This document shows positions 1 to 8,712 of a stretch of DNA of 43,872 bases, one piece after another (the first letter of the stretch is position 1; every line of letters starts with the position of its first letter). This stretch comes from Thermoplasmata archaeon (GTDB taxonomy: Archaea; Thermoplasmatota; Thermoplasmata; Lutacidiplasmatales; UBA184): positions 1-43,872 of the forward strand of contig JASHPZ010000055.1 in the NCBI GenBank assembly GCA_030037815.1, given 5' to 3'. Position numbers and translations under genes: made by a program. The notes under the pieces are model-generated. The model searched no databases and had not been told where the DNA came from. It was given only the letters and a program-made list of their open reading frames with translations.

Positions 1-73
1 TCGACCGCGGCCCGGGCGCCGCGCCGCCGGGAGGTGCGTCATCCCCGCCGGAGAAGCGGTCCCGCCCGCCGAA

Positions 74-301
74 GTGACGGTCGAGGTTCGCCACCGGGCG
101 ACCTCCCCCGCGCGGGCCCGGGCGCTCGCGGCCGCCGTTGGAGCCGACACCCCGAAGTTCGTCACCCTCACCACGGACGGCGCGGAACTGGTCGTGCGGG
201 TCGCCCCCGCGAGCGCGGGCAGCGTCCGGGCGACGCTCGAGGACCTGCTCGCCTGCCTGCGCGCCGCGGAGAAATCCGGCGACGCCTCACCGACGGAGTA
301 G
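74..301 (+). CDS. pcc1: KEOPS complex subunit Pcc1
   Basis: A small protein of about 75 residues matching the Pcc1/CTAG family, the dimerising subunit of the KEOPS complex that helps make the universal t6A modification at position 37 of ANN-decoding tRNAs. What I see is the family's short alpha/beta pattern: an N-terminal strand (TVEVRH), a strand-turn-strand around LTTDGAELVVRV, and a long final helix (VRATLEDLLACLRAAEK). The length is typical. The start is the GTG at 74, but the frame stays open to the left edge, so an upstream start outside the window cannot be excluded. Its last 15 bases overlap the end of the convergent flavoprotein gene. The other KEOPS genes (kae1, bud32, cgi121) are not in this window. 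Confidence 0.8.
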   Translation: MTVEVRHRATSPARARALAAAVGADTPKFVTLTTDGAELVVRVAPASAGSVRATLEDLLACLRAAEKSGDASPTE

Positions 302-2098
302 CTGCGCGACCGGCGCGTCGAGCAGCGGCAACGCGGCCTCCACGTCGGCGACCAGGCCGAGGTCGGCGGAGCGGAAGACGGGCGCCGCCGGGTCGCGGTT
401 GACGGCGACGATCGTCCGGGCGCGCCGCCAGCCGATCAGGTGGTTGGTCGACCCCGACACCCCGAGGAGGACGACCAGCCGCGGCGCGCCCGACCGTCCC
501 GTCAACCCCACCTGGTAAGGCACGGGCAGCCACCCGGCGTCGACGACCCGACGCGTGGCGGCGAGACCGGCGCCCCACCGCGCGAGGAGGGGGGCGAGGG
601 CGCGGATCGCCTCCGGACTCTCGATCCCCATTCCGACCGTCACGACGACGTCGTGCCCGTCGGGTCCGTCGGTGCCCGACCACTCGGTCGCGGCGTCGAC
701 CCGCTCGGGGCGGTGCCCCTCCTCGACCGCGGCGACGCGCTCCCACGCGACCGTCGGCCGTCGCGGCGCCGAGCCGGGAAGGGGCGGCGCGAACGCGCCG
801 GGGCGGATCGTGGCCAGCTCGGGCGTCGTGCGGCAACGGATCGTCGCCTCCGTGCGGTCGCCGAACGACGGCTTCGACCATGCGAAGCCTCGGTCCGGCG
901 TCCACGCCCATCCGGTGGCGTCCCCGACCAGTCCGAGTCCGAGCTCCGCGGCGACGGCGCCCGCGAACTCGCGCCCGTACGGGTGGCTCGGAAAGAGGAC
1001 GGCCGAGACGGACCCGCCGCCTCGGACGTAGCCGGCCAGCGCGCGGGCCGCGGCGCGGGCCTCCGGAGGGGCCGAAGCGGCCTCGATTCGGATCCCTGCG
1101 CCGACGCCGGCCGATCGGAGCCGCTCCTCGTCCTCCGCCCTGGGGCTCCGCCCGGCCCAGACGGCCCGCACGGTCGCATCGGGGAACCTGCGGCCCAGCT
1201 CCGCGGCGACCTCGAGACCCGTCGGGTCGAGCCGACCGTCGTCGTCCGACGCGAGCACGAGGAGCGGGCCGGGCGGCGTCGCGCGCTCCGGCGCGACGGG
1301 GTGGGCCCCGGTCGGGTCGCCGAGCGCGGTCCGGAGGCGTTCGACCAGCCGCCCGACGCGGTCGGCGAGCGGGCCGTCCGACTCGACGACCGGATGCCGG
1401 GTCGGCGCGACCTCGGTCACGGCCTCGACCGACGTCGGCGACCCCTCGAACCCGACCGTCGCGGGGTCGACCCCGACGTCGGACCGCGACCACACCTCCA
1501 CCGCGTCCGGGCCGAACTTCGCGAGCTCCGCGGGCGTCGGCTTCAGCGGTTTCGCGACCTTCTCCCCTACGGTGAGGACGACCGGGGCCGCGCACCGGTA
1601 CCGGGCCCAGCCGCGCGCGGTGTCGACCGTCGCGTCGAACTCCGGCCCCGCGTCCCGCCGGCGCAGCGCCCGGACGTTCGACAGGATCGGACGGCCGAGG
1701 AGGGTCGCGAGCTCGGGCCCGACCTGGCCCGTCTCGCTGTCGGTCGACCACGCCCCGGTGAGGACCACGTCGTGGGGGAGGCGCCGCAGCGCCGCCGCCA
1801 GGACGCGCGCGGTGGCGAGCGTGTCGGAGCCGGCGAACGCCGGGTCGGAGACGAGGACCGTGCGGTCGGCGCCGACCGCCCGCGTTTCGGCGAGCACGGT
1901 CCTCGTGGCCGGAGGGCCCAGGGAGACGACGGTGACGGTCTCCGCGGGGCGACGCAGCTCGAGCGCGACGCGGAGCGCCCGCGGGTCGAACGGGTTGAGG
2001 AACAGCGGGACCCCGGAGCGGTCGACCACGCGCCGCACCGGGTCGAACGTCAGTGCGTCGACCGCGGGCACGACCTTGACGAGGACGACGAACTCCAT
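287..2098 (-). CDS. Fused electron-transfer flavoprotein, beta and alpha subunits in one chain
   Basis: Electron-transfer flavoprotein takes electrons from acyl-CoA and other dehydrogenases and passes them to the quinone pool or other acceptors. The first ~250 residues match EtfB/FixA (start MEFVVLVKVVPAVD; nucleotide-binding stretch TDSETGQVGPELA). From about residue 280 the chain is EtfA/FixB, ending in the FAD-binding domain with ATRRVVDAGWLP, QVGLTGRSGAP, GVSGSTNHLIG (usually GISGAIQHLAG) and VNRDPAAPVF. At 603 residues it is about the sum of both subunits, and the linker shows no stop or frameshift. Fused ETFs are known in some archaea. No ETF:quinone oxidoreductase or acyl-CoA dehydrogenase lies beside it, so the partner is unknown. 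Its likely TATA (CATATG near 2131-2136) overlaps the start of the divergent CPBP gene. Confidence 0.9.
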   Translation of the reverse strand: MEFVVLVKVVPAVDALTFDPVRRVVDRSGVPLFLNPFDPRALRVALELRRPAETVTVVSLGPPATRTVLAETRAVGADRTVLVSDPAFAGSDTLATARVLAAALRRLPHDVVLTGAWSTDSETGQVGPELATLLGRPILSNVRALRRRDAGPEFDATVDTARGWARYRCAAPVVLTVGEKVAKPLKPTPAELAKFGPDAVEVWSRSDVGVDPATVGFEGSPTSVEAVTEVAPTRHPVVESDGPLADRVGRLVERLRTALGDPTGAHPVAPERATPPGPLLVLASDDDGRLDPTGLEVAAELGRRFPDATVRAVWAGRSPRAEDEERLRSAGVGAGIRIEAASAPPEARAAARALAGYVRGGGSVSAVLFPSHPYGREFAGAVAAELGLGLVGDATGWAWTPDRGFAWSKPSFGDRTEATIRCRTTPELATIRPGAFAPPLPGSAPRRPTVAWERVAAVEEGHRPERVDAATEWSGTDGPDGHDVVVTVGMGIESPEAIRALAPLLARWGAGLAATRRVVDAGWLPVPYQVGLTGRSGAPRLVVLLGVSGSTNHLIGWRRARTIVAVNRDPAAPVFRSADLGLVADVEAALPLLDAPVAQLLRR

Positions 2099-2133
2099 CG
2101 GGAACGTCCCGCGCTCGGGAGGGATGGGGGCAT

Positions 2134-3021
2134 ATGTCTCCCCCGCTAGCCGGGGCCGTGACGGGGACGGTTCCGCCGAACTCGGGCGGCCCCTCGCACG
2201 CCCGGTACGCGGTCGGCGTGGTCGTGACCGTCCTGGCCGTGCTGAGCCAGTACTTCGTGCCCCAGACGTGGTCGCCCGCGCGCGCGCTCTACGACAACCT
2301 GCCCGGCGACCTGTTCGTCGTCTACGGGGTCCCGGTGGTCGCCTTCCTCCTCCTGGTCGGGGCGGCGCCGCTCCGGCACTGGAAGGACCGGATGGGGGCG
2401 GCGACGTGGGAGGGGCTCCGGTGGTACGGCGGCCTCTCGCTGCTCGGGCTGGTCGTCCTCTACGTGATGGCGATCGTCTACCAGGTCGTCGACCCGTCCG
2501 CGCTCCAGCTCCTGTCGAAGCCGAACCCCGCCCTCACCCAGGCGCAGTCCGACCCGTGGTTCTACGTCGGGCTTTCGTTCGTCGTGGGGGCGTTCGAGGA
2601 GACGATCTTTCGCGGGTGGATCTTCGGCTACTGGGCCGGCCGCGGAGGCTCCTGGTTCGGTCCGGCGGTCTGGACGAGCGTCGTCTTCGCCGGCGTGCAC
2701 CTCTACTACGGCACGACGTACGGGGCCGCCTCCCCGCTGATCTTCCCGACCCTCTTCCTGATCGGGTTCGCGTTCGCGGCGACGTACAAGTTCACGGGCG
2801 GGAATCTGGTCGTCATCGCCCTCCTCCACGGCGAGAACGACGCGAGCGCCTACCTCGAGCTGATCTCCCAACCCGCCGGCCTCGCGCTCCACTACCTCGT
2901 CATCCTGATCGGCGGCCTGGTCGCGCTGATCGCCTACCTCCGCGCGGAACGGACGCCGACGGTCGCTGCCCCGCCGCCCCCGATGCCGTTCGCGCCGCCC
3001 AGTCCCCCGGGTCCGGGGTGA
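2134..3021 (+). CDS. CPBP-family intramembrane metalloprotease (CAAX protease/Abi type)
   Basis: A polytopic membrane protein of 295 residues with the three CPBP signatures: EETIFRG around residue 155 (the EExxxR motif), FAGVHLYYG around 190 (histidine ligand), and HGENDA around 232. The family cleaves proteins within the membrane; archaeal and eukaryotic members process prenylated CAAX proteins, while bacterial members act in peptide maturation or immunity, so the substrate here cannot be named. I see about seven or eight hydrophobic segments and a proline-rich cytoplasmic tail. The ATG at 2134 sits inside CATATG, which could itself be the TATA box. In that case the GTG at 2158 (MTGTVPPNSGG) would be a leaderless start about 25 nt downstream. 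It diverges from the ETF gene. Confidence 0.88.
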   Translation: MSPPLAGAVTGTVPPNSGGPSHARYAVGVVVTVLAVLSQYFVPQTWSPARALYDNLPGDLFVVYGVPVVAFLLLVGAAPLRHWKDRMGAATWEGLRWYGGLSLLGLVVLYVMAIVYQVVDPSALQLLSKPNPALTQAQSDPWFYVGLSFVVGAFEETIFRGWIFGYWAGRGGSWFGPAVWTSVVFAGVHLYYGTTYGAASPLIFPTLFLIGFAFAATYKFTGGNLVVIALLHGENDASAYLELISQPAGLALHYLVILIGGLVALIAYLRAERTPTVAAPPPPMPFAPPSPPGPG

Positions 3022-3190
3022 CCTCGGACCGCCGCTGCGCGACGCGACCTTCGAAGCGCACTTCGACTCCCACTGTAGCCTCGGGCCCCGCCGAAGCCCA
3101 CGCGCCCGCGTCTCCACGGCCTTCCGCAACTCGGGAGCGTCCGGCCGGGACCGCCAGCATCAAGAGCGGGGCGTACGTCCCCGCGCCGCC

Positions 3191-3622
3191 GTGCTGCCGA
3201 GCGACTCCGAACTGCGGGCGATCCTCGAGAAGGCCCGAACGATCGCCGTCGTCGGGCTCTCCGACCGCGAGGACCGCGACTCCCACCAGATCGCGCGGTT
3301 CCTTCAGGGCCAGGGGTACCGCGTGGTGCCGGTGAACCCGCGCCTTTCGGAGGTGCTCGGCGAGAAGGCGTGGCCGAGCGTGCGGGAGATCCCGTCCGAC
3401 GTGCCGATCGACGTGGTCGACATCTTCCGTCGGAGCGAAGAGGTCCCCCCGATCGTCGACGAGGCGATCGCGCGTCGGGTGCCGGTCGTCTGGATGCAGC
3501 TCGGCGTCGAGCATCCGGCGGCCGCCGCGAAGGCGCGCGCCGCCGGGCTGACGGTCCTCGAGAACGAGTGCATCATGGTCCAGCACCGGCGGCTCCACAT
3601 CGGGCCCGTCGGGTCCGCCTAG
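3191..3622 (+). CDS. CoA-binding domain protein (YccU-like Rossmann fold)
   Basis: A 143-residue single-domain protein of the CoA-binding family related to the N-terminal domain of succinyl-CoA synthetase alpha. The Rossmann start is ARTIAVVGLSDREDRDSHQIA, followed by GYRVVPVNPRLSEVLGEKAWPSV, IDVVDIFRRSEEVPPIVDEA and VVWMQLGVEHPAAAAKARAAG, ending in the conserved ENECIMVQHRRL (family members usually carry a cysteine in D/N-x-C-xx-xEH). Such stand-alone proteins bind CoA and may act in CoA protection or regulation, but their exact role is not settled. The GTG start at 3191 fits a weak AT-rich box (ATCAAGA) about 29 nt upstream. The next gene begins 6 nt after its stop, so the two are probably cotranscribed. 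Confidence 0.85.
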   Translation: MLPSDSELRAILEKARTIAVVGLSDREDRDSHQIARFLQGQGYRVVPVNPRLSEVLGEKAWPSVREIPSDVPIDVVDIFRRSEEVPPIVDEAIARRVPVVWMQLGVEHPAAAAKARAAGLTVLENECIMVQHRRLHIGPVGSA

Positions 3623-3628
3623 ACGCCC

Positions 3629-4429
3629 ATGGCCGCGGCAGTACCGACTCCGGCACCCTCGCCCCCGAGCGCCCCGGCCCCTCCCTCCACCCCCGCACCC
3701 CGGGTCGGACGACGCGTGGAGCGCGGAGCGGTCCGCCACGACAGCGTGCGGGCGGCCGAGTGGTCGATCCGCGGCGCGGCGAAGGTCCTCGGGGACGTCG
3801 ACGTCACCCGGTTCACCTCCTCGGGCGACGTGAGCGTCGGGGGCCGACTCCGCGCGGACCGGTGGGACGCGCGCGGCGACCTCCGGCTGTTCGGGCCGGT
3901 CGAGGTCGGGGGGCCGTGGACCGGGTCCGGGGAGGTCCGAGCGGGCGCGACGGTCCATGCGGGCGACCTCACGTTCAAGGGCTCGGTCCGGATCGCCCAG
4001 GAGCTCACGGTCGACGGCACGGCGGACCTCGTCGGCTCGCTCGAGGTCCCGAGCGCGCGGGTCGGGGTGCTCCGACTCACCGGCGCTGCGCAGGTGCCGG
4101 GCGAGGTGGCGTCGATCCAGATCGCGCTCCGCCTGCGCGAGACGTCGCGGCTGGGGACCCTGCGGGGGCGTCGCGTCGAGGTGCGCGGACGCGCGCCGAA
4201 CCCCGTGGAGGAGGCGCTCCTCAAGCACGTCGCGGTCACGGTCGAGCGGATCGACGCCGAGGAGGTCGTCCTCGAAGCGGTCGACGTCGGGTTCGTCCAC
4301 GCCGAGCGGATATCGCTCGGGCGCGGGGCGCATGTGACGACGGTCGAGGGCACGGTGGTCGCGCGGCACGCCTCCGCGACGGTCGGACCGGAGTCGAAGA
4401 GCCCGCCGCCGTACGGGCTCCGCCGGTAG
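3629..4429 (+). CDS. Bactofilin-like polymer-forming (beta-helix) protein
   Basis: A 266-residue cytoplasmic protein with no membrane segment. After a proline/alanine-rich tail (residues 1-25) it carries short repeating beta strands with alternating V/G/D patterns (SGDVSVGGRLRADRW, ARGDLRLFGPVEVGG, SGEVRAGATVHAGDL, KGSVRIAQELTVDGTADLVG), the pattern of the DUF583/bactofilin right-handed beta-helix. Bacterial bactofilins polymerise into cytoskeletal filaments or scaffolds; whether archaeal relatives do so is not known to me. The second half has a less regular stretch (NPVEEALLKHVAVTVERIDAEEV) before a final strand set (TTVEGTVVARHASATVG). It follows the CoA-binding gene by 6 nt. An alternative reading is a generic beta-helix protein with unknown partners. 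Confidence 0.6.
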   Translation: MAAAVPTPAPSPPSAPAPPSTPAPRVGRRVERGAVRHDSVRAAEWSIRGAAKVLGDVDVTRFTSSGDVSVGGRLRADRWDARGDLRLFGPVEVGGPWTGSGEVRAGATVHAGDLTFKGSVRIAQELTVDGTADLVGSLEVPSARVGVLRLTGAAQVPGEVASIQIALRLRETSRLGTLRGRRVEVRGRAPNPVEEALLKHVAVTVERIDAEEVVLEAVDVGFVHAERISLGRGAHVTTVEGTVVARHASATVGPESKSPPPYGLRR

Positions 4430-4440
4430 CGCGCCGCGCG

Positions 4441-4447
4441 CTTTTAT
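4441..4447 (+). promoter_or_regulatory. TATA box of ileS
   Basis: CTTTTAT in an otherwise GC-rich gap. Its centre is about 28 nt before the GTG at 4472 but only about 19 nt before the GTG at 4463, so it favours a leaderless start at 4472. Confidence 0.6.
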
Positions 4448-4471
4448 CCGCCGCCGGCCGTCGTGCCGCCG

Positions 4472-7432
4472 GTGAGCGCGCCGGAGCCGTCGAGCGGGGC
4501 CCCCTCCTCGAAACGGGTGCACGAGCGGACGCTCGAGTACTGGGAGCGGACGGGGGTCACCGCGCGGCTGCTCGAGGGGACCCCGGGCGGCCCGGTGTTC
4601 CGGTTCACCGAAGGCCCCCCGACCGCCAACGGGGCGCCGCACATCGGCCACCTCGTCTCCCGCACGATCAAGGACCTCCAGCTCCGCTACCACCGGATGC
4701 GGGGCGACGAGATCGTCACCGCGATGGGCGGCTGGGACTGCCACGGGCTCCCGGTCGAGCTCGAGGTCGAGAAGCGGCACGGGATCAAGTCGAAGAAGGA
4801 GATCGAGGCGTACGGCGTCGCGCGGTTCTGCGACGAGTGCCGGGCGTCGGTGCTCGAAGTCGCGGACGTCTGGCGCGAGATGAGCCGGCGCCTCGGCTAC
4901 TGGCTCGACTACGACCACGCCTACCGCACGATGGACCCGCCGTACATCGAGAGCGTCTGGTGGTCGCTCAAGACGCTGTTCGACCGCGGGCTGCTCGAGA
5001 AGGGGCACTACGTGCTGCCGTACTGCCCGCGGTGCGAGACGTCGCTGGCCTCCCACGAGGTCGCGCTCGGCTATCGCGAGGCGACCGACCCGTCCGTCAC
5101 CGTCCGCTTCCCGCTCGAGGGCACGCCGGCCCGCGACCTCCTCGTGTGGACGACCACCCCGTGGACCCTCCCCTCGAACCTCCTCGTCGCCGCGAAGGCG
5201 GACGTCGAGTACTCGGTCGTGCGGGACGCGGACGGCCGGGAGGTCGTCCTCGCCTCCGCCGCCGTGCCCCGCTACTTCCCCGACGGGACCGAGGTCGTCG
5301 CGCGTCTCCCGGGGTCGGCGTTCGCGGGGCGGGGCTACCGACCGCCGTTCGACCTCGCCGGCCCGGGCCCCGGACGGTACCGGGTGGTGCTGGACGATTT
5401 CGTCACGACGACCGAAGGCACCGGGTTCGTCCACATCGCCCCGAGCTTCGGGCCCGACGACCAGCGGATCGGCGCGCGCGAGAAGGTCGGAGTGTTCGAC
5501 CCGCTCGACAACCGCGGCCGGTTCGGGGCGGACGCGCCGTTGGTCGCCGGGAAGCCGTTCAAGGCCGCGGACCCGATCCTGACGAAGGACCTCGAGGCCC
5601 GCGGTCGGTTGTTCCGCGCCGGGACGCTGAAGCATACCTACCCGTTCTGCTGGCGGTGCGACTCCGCCCTCCTCTACCGGGCGGTCGACTCCTGGTTCGT
5701 CCGGACGTCGCGGTTCACCGACCGCTTGGTCGCGGCGAACCAGAAGGTCCACTGGATCCCGGCGTACTTCCGGGACGGCCGGTTCGGCAACTTCCTCACC
5801 GAGGCGAAGGACTGGGCGCTGTCGCGCAGCCGGTACTGGGGCACCCCGCTCCCGGTCTGGATGTGTCCGGACGGCCACCCGACGTGCGTCGGCAGCTTCG
5901 CCGAGCTGGCGGAGCGCGTCGGCGCCCCCCTCCCGTCGCCGTTCGACCCGCACCGTGTCACCGTGGACGCCCTCGGGTTCCCGTGCCCGACGTGCGGGCA
6001 GCCGGCGCGGCGCGAGCCGTACACGATCGACGCCTGGTACGACAGCGGGGCCGCGCCGTTCGCGCGCTACCACTACCCGTTCGAGCCGAGCCGGTTCGAG
6101 CCGAGCCAGCCGCTCGACTACGTGGCGGAAGGGATCGACCAGACGCGGGGGTGGTACTACTCCCTCCTCGTCCTCGCGGTCGCGCTGTTCGACCGGCCGG
6201 CGTACCTCGCCTCGCTGTCTAACGACATGGTCCTCGACGACACCGGGCGCAAGATGTCGAAGTCGAAGGGGAACTCGATCGAGCCGCTGACGCTCCTCGC
6301 CCAGCTCGGCGGCGACACCGCGCGCTGGGGGTTCCTCGCGATCGACTTCACCGAGCCGATGCGGACGAGCCCGGCCGCGATCGAGAAGGCGGCGGCCCGC
6401 ACGCTCGGGACGCTCCGCAACGTGGTCGCGTTCCACGTGGAGAACGCCCGTGCGGACGGCCTCGCCCCGGTCGCGGAGCGCCCGGCGCCCGCGGCGCTGA
6501 TCGACCGGTGGATCCTCTCCCGCCTCGAGGGGACCCGCGCGGCCGTCACCGCCGGACTCGACGCCTACGACCCGCGCCCCGCCGCCGCGGCGGTGCGCGC
6601 GTTCGTGGACGACCTCTCGACGTGGTACCTGCGCCGCTCGCGGCCCCGGTTCTGGTCGGACCGGGACGCCGACGACCGACGCGCCGCGCACGCGACGCTC
6701 TCCTACACGCTCCTCTCCTGCGCGCAGCTCGTCGCGCCGCTCCTCCCGTTCACCGCCGAGTGGGTCCACCAGGAGGTCGGGGAGCACGGCTACCGCGACC
6801 CCGCGGACTCGGTCCACGCCTGCCGGTGGCCGGCGAACCTGGCGGAACGGGATGAGGCGCTCGAAGCCGGCATGGCCGAGCTCCGGGAGCTGGTCGAGGT
6901 CGGGCGGGAGCTCCGGCAGCGGGCCGAGGTGAAGTCGCGGATCCCGCTCGGCGAGATGGTCGTGTTCGCGCCGGGCGTTCCGGCGTTCGACGCGCTCGGC
7001 GACGACGGCCGCCGGCTGGTCGCCGACGAATTGAACGTGCGGTCGGTGCGTCGTGCGCCGGCCGCGGAGCGGGGCGCGCTCGCGGACGCCGACTGGGTCG
7101 TGCGGGAGGGGACGGACGGACCGGTCGCGGCGCTCGTCCGTCGCCCGACCCCCGCTCTCCTCGAGGAGGGTCTCGCCCGGGAGGTCGCCCGGCGGCTCCA
7201 GCAGACGCGCAAGGAGCTCGGGCTCCGGTACACCGACGCGGTCGAGGTGACGGTCGGCGCTTCCGGTCCGCTCTACCGCGCGCTGGTCGACCGGACGGAC
7301 GACCTCGCGCGCGACCTCCTGGCCGACCCGTTCTCGGTCGTCGACGGCCCGCTCGCCGCGGGCCCCGACGTCCGCCACTGGGAGCTGGACGGCGTCAGCT
7401 TCGACGCGCGGGTCGTCCGTCGTCCGGGCTGA
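4472..7432 (+). CDS. ileS: Isoleucine-tRNA ligase
   Basis: Charges tRNA-Ile with isoleucine in the cytoplasm. It is a class I synthetase with TEGPPTANGAPHIGHL near residue 55 (HIGH motif), WDCHGLPVELEVEKRHGI, the editing domain (VWTTTPWTLPSNLLV), zinc-ribbon cysteine pairs (CPRCETS, CWRCDS, CPTCGQ), DAWYDSGAAPFARYHY, and GRKMSKSKGNS near residue 595 (KMSKS). These features match the archaeal/eukaryotic-type IleRS. The length of about 986 residues is slightly below the usual ~1040, with a compact C-terminus. The ORF track starts at 4463; I prefer 4472 because of the TATA spacing. Its 3' end overlaps the convergent AMMECR1 gene by 38 bp, a long overlap for two conserved genes. Confidence 0.97.
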   Translation: MSAPEPSSGAPSSKRVHERTLEYWERTGVTARLLEGTPGGPVFRFTEGPPTANGAPHIGHLVSRTIKDLQLRYHRMRGDEIVTAMGGWDCHGLPVELEVEKRHGIKSKKEIEAYGVARFCDECRASVLEVADVWREMSRRLGYWLDYDHAYRTMDPPYIESVWWSLKTLFDRGLLEKGHYVLPYCPRCETSLASHEVALGYREATDPSVTVRFPLEGTPARDLLVWTTTPWTLPSNLLVAAKADVEYSVVRDADGREVVLASAAVPRYFPDGTEVVARLPGSAFAGRGYRPPFDLAGPGPGRYRVVLDDFVTTTEGTGFVHIAPSFGPDDQRIGAREKVGVFDPLDNRGRFGADAPLVAGKPFKAADPILTKDLEARGRLFRAGTLKHTYPFCWRCDSALLYRAVDSWFVRTSRFTDRLVAANQKVHWIPAYFRDGRFGNFLTEAKDWALSRSRYWGTPLPVWMCPDGHPTCVGSFAELAERVGAPLPSPFDPHRVTVDALGFPCPTCGQPARREPYTIDAWYDSGAAPFARYHYPFEPSRFEPSQPLDYVAEGIDQTRGWYYSLLVLAVALFDRPAYLASLSNDMVLDDTGRKMSKSKGNSIEPLTLLAQLGGDTARWGFLAIDFTEPMRTSPAAIEKAAARTLGTLRNVVAFHVENARADGLAPVAERPAPAALIDRWILSRLEGTRAAVTAGLDAYDPRPAAAAVRAFVDDLSTWYLRRSRPRFWSDRDADDRRAAHATLSYTLLSCAQLVAPLLPFTAEWVHQEVGEHGYRDPADSVHACRWPANLAERDEALEAGMAELRELVEVGRELRQRAEVKSRIPLGEMVVFAPGVPAFDALGDDGRRLVADELNVRSVRRAPAAERGALADADWVVREGTDGPVAALVRRPTPALLEEGLAREVARRLQQTRKELGLRYTDAVEVTVGASGPLYRALVDRTDDLARDLLADPFSVVDGPLAAGPDVRHWELDGVSFDARVVRRPG

Positions 7433-8033
7433 CCGGGGGCTCCCGCTCGACCGGACCGCCGGGGGCCGTCTCGCCGAACACCTCGGCTTCGAACCGTCGG
7501 ACCCGCACCCACGGCTCCCGCCAGGCCGTCGGCGGCAGACCCGCCTTCTCGCACGTGCCCTCGAGCAGCTCCTCCGCGTCCCACCCCTGTTCCGGGGCGA
7601 CCTGCGGGAGGAGGAGTCCGCTCGCGCCCCGGCCTTCGACGATCAGCCCGTCCCGGCCGACGCGGACCGCCGCGATCATCGCTTCGGGCGTGCCCCGCGG
7701 CACCGTCTCGGGCACGGTGAGGACGGAGACCTCGACCGTGAGGTGCGGAAGCTCCTCCGCCCGGATCGGCGGGAACCGGGGGTCCTCGGTCGCCGCGGCG
7801 ATCGCCGCCTCGGGGATCGCCCGGGTGAGCGCGAGCACCGCGATCGGGAACCCGACGCAGCCGCGGAGCTCGCCGCCCGGATACCGCTTCCACGTCACGA
7901 ACGCGCCGCGTCGTTCGGACCAGGCGGCCGGAAGGTCGAGCGGCAACGGACCGGTCGGGGGGATCCCGAGCGCCTGCGCCGCGCTGAGTCGGGCGAGCCG
8001 GACGGCAAGAGCCCCTTCCGCGTCCGAGAGCAC
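7395..8033 (-). CDS. AMMECR1-domain protein
   Basis: About 212 residues matching the AMMECR1 family, which is found across archaea and eukaryotes and whose biochemical role is unresolved. The hallmark GGELRGCVGFP (consensus LRGCIG) is present, preceded by AWSERRGAFVTWKRYP and followed by AIAAATEDPRFPPIRAEEL, LTVEVSVLTVPE and LLLPQVAPEQGWDAEELLEGTCEKAGL, all in the family order. The track's upstream extension to 8282 is low-complexity; the GTG at 8033 gives a normal length and a TATA-like GCTTTGTGC lies about 25 nt upstream. The C-terminal tail (PVEREPPVSPDDGRPARRS) is coded within the end of ileS on the other strand. In archaea such genes often sit with MEMO or radical-SAM genes, which are not here. 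Confidence 0.88.
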   Translation of the reverse strand: MLSDAEGALAVRLARLSAAQALGIPPTGPLPLDLPAAWSERRGAFVTWKRYPGGELRGCVGFPIAVLALTRAIPEAAIAAATEDPRFPPIRAEELPHLTVEVSVLTVPETVPRGTPEAMIAAVRVGRDGLIVEGRGASGLLLPQVAPEQGWDAEELLEGTCEKAGLPPTAWREPWVRVRRFEAEVFGETAPGGPVEREPPVSPDDGRPARRS

Positions 8034-8127
8034 GTTCGTCCGAGGCCGACGGGGCACAAAGCCCCGGGGTGCCGCGGGTCGGGCGGAAGGTGTTTGACCG
8101 AAGCCGCGCCTCGACGAGGCGTCGGCT

Positions 8128-8697
8128 GTGTTCGCGCGCAAGACCGCCCGCCCACCGCTCAACGCAGCGCTGGTCGTCGGGGTACTGGTCGGGGTCGCCC
8201 TGGTCGCGGTCGCGTACCCCCGCGCCACGCCCGCGTCGAACCCGGGCGGATGTCTCTGCGCGCCGACCTTCTCGATCGGCAACCCCGTGGGACCGACCGA
8301 GTGCCGCGTACCCCTCGCCCCCGGGTGCGTAAGTTCGGGGGAGTTCGTCTACGACGTCACGGTCCTGGGGAACACCGTCCCGCTCGGCGCCGCCCTGTAT
8401 CGGGTCGCCGACGCCTCCGGGGCGAACGTGACCGATCCGTCGGAGGCCGGGTTCGCGTACGTGACGTCCCACGGAACGGTGCTCGCGAGCTACGTCGTCC
8501 CGGCCGGCGCGCCCCTCGCGATGAACTCGACCGCCCAGTGGACGTTCGCGAACGGGGCCACGGCCACCACGCCGACCGGCGACGTCACGCTCGTCGTGGA
8601 CGTCGGCGCCGTGGACCCGTCGGGGATGGGGTGGTCGATCTACGCCCGGACGACCGGTGCGGGGCCGGATTCGTCGGCCTCGACCGTGCTGCCGTAA
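8128..8697 (+). CDS. Small secreted or membrane-anchored protein, unknown function
   Basis: I do not recognise this family. The 189-residue product has one N-terminal hydrophobic segment (AALVVGVLVGVALVAVAYP, residues ~13-31), so it is secreted or anchored facing outward. The rest is a small beta-rich domain with several cysteines near its start (GGCLCAP, TECRVP, GCVSSGEF) that could form disulfides, and a few N-glycosylation sequons (NVT, NST). The C-terminal half (VTLVVDVGAVDPSGMGWSIYART) resembles an all-beta carrier or binding domain, but no motif is decisive. The GTG start at 8128 has a GTGTTTGAC box about 34 nt before it. It diverges from the AMMECR1 gene and precedes rpl40e, with no obvious functional tie. 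Confidence 0.6.
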   Translation: MFARKTARPPLNAALVVGVLVGVALVAVAYPRATPASNPGGCLCAPTFSIGNPVGPTECRVPLAPGCVSSGEFVYDVTVLGNTVPLGAALYRVADASGANVTDPSEAGFAYVTSHGTVLASYVVPAGAPLAMNSTAQWTFANGATATTPTGDVTLVVDVGAVDPSGMGWSIYARTTGAGPDSSASTVLP

Positions 8698-8712
8698 CCC
8701 GCACCCCCGGAC

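Noticed and set aside
2900-7378. A 1492-codon minus-strand ORF opposite the CoA-binding, bactofilin-like and ileS genes
   Set aside because: Arg/Asp/Glu/Pro-rich shadow of high-GC genes; the plus-strand frames match known families along the whole length.
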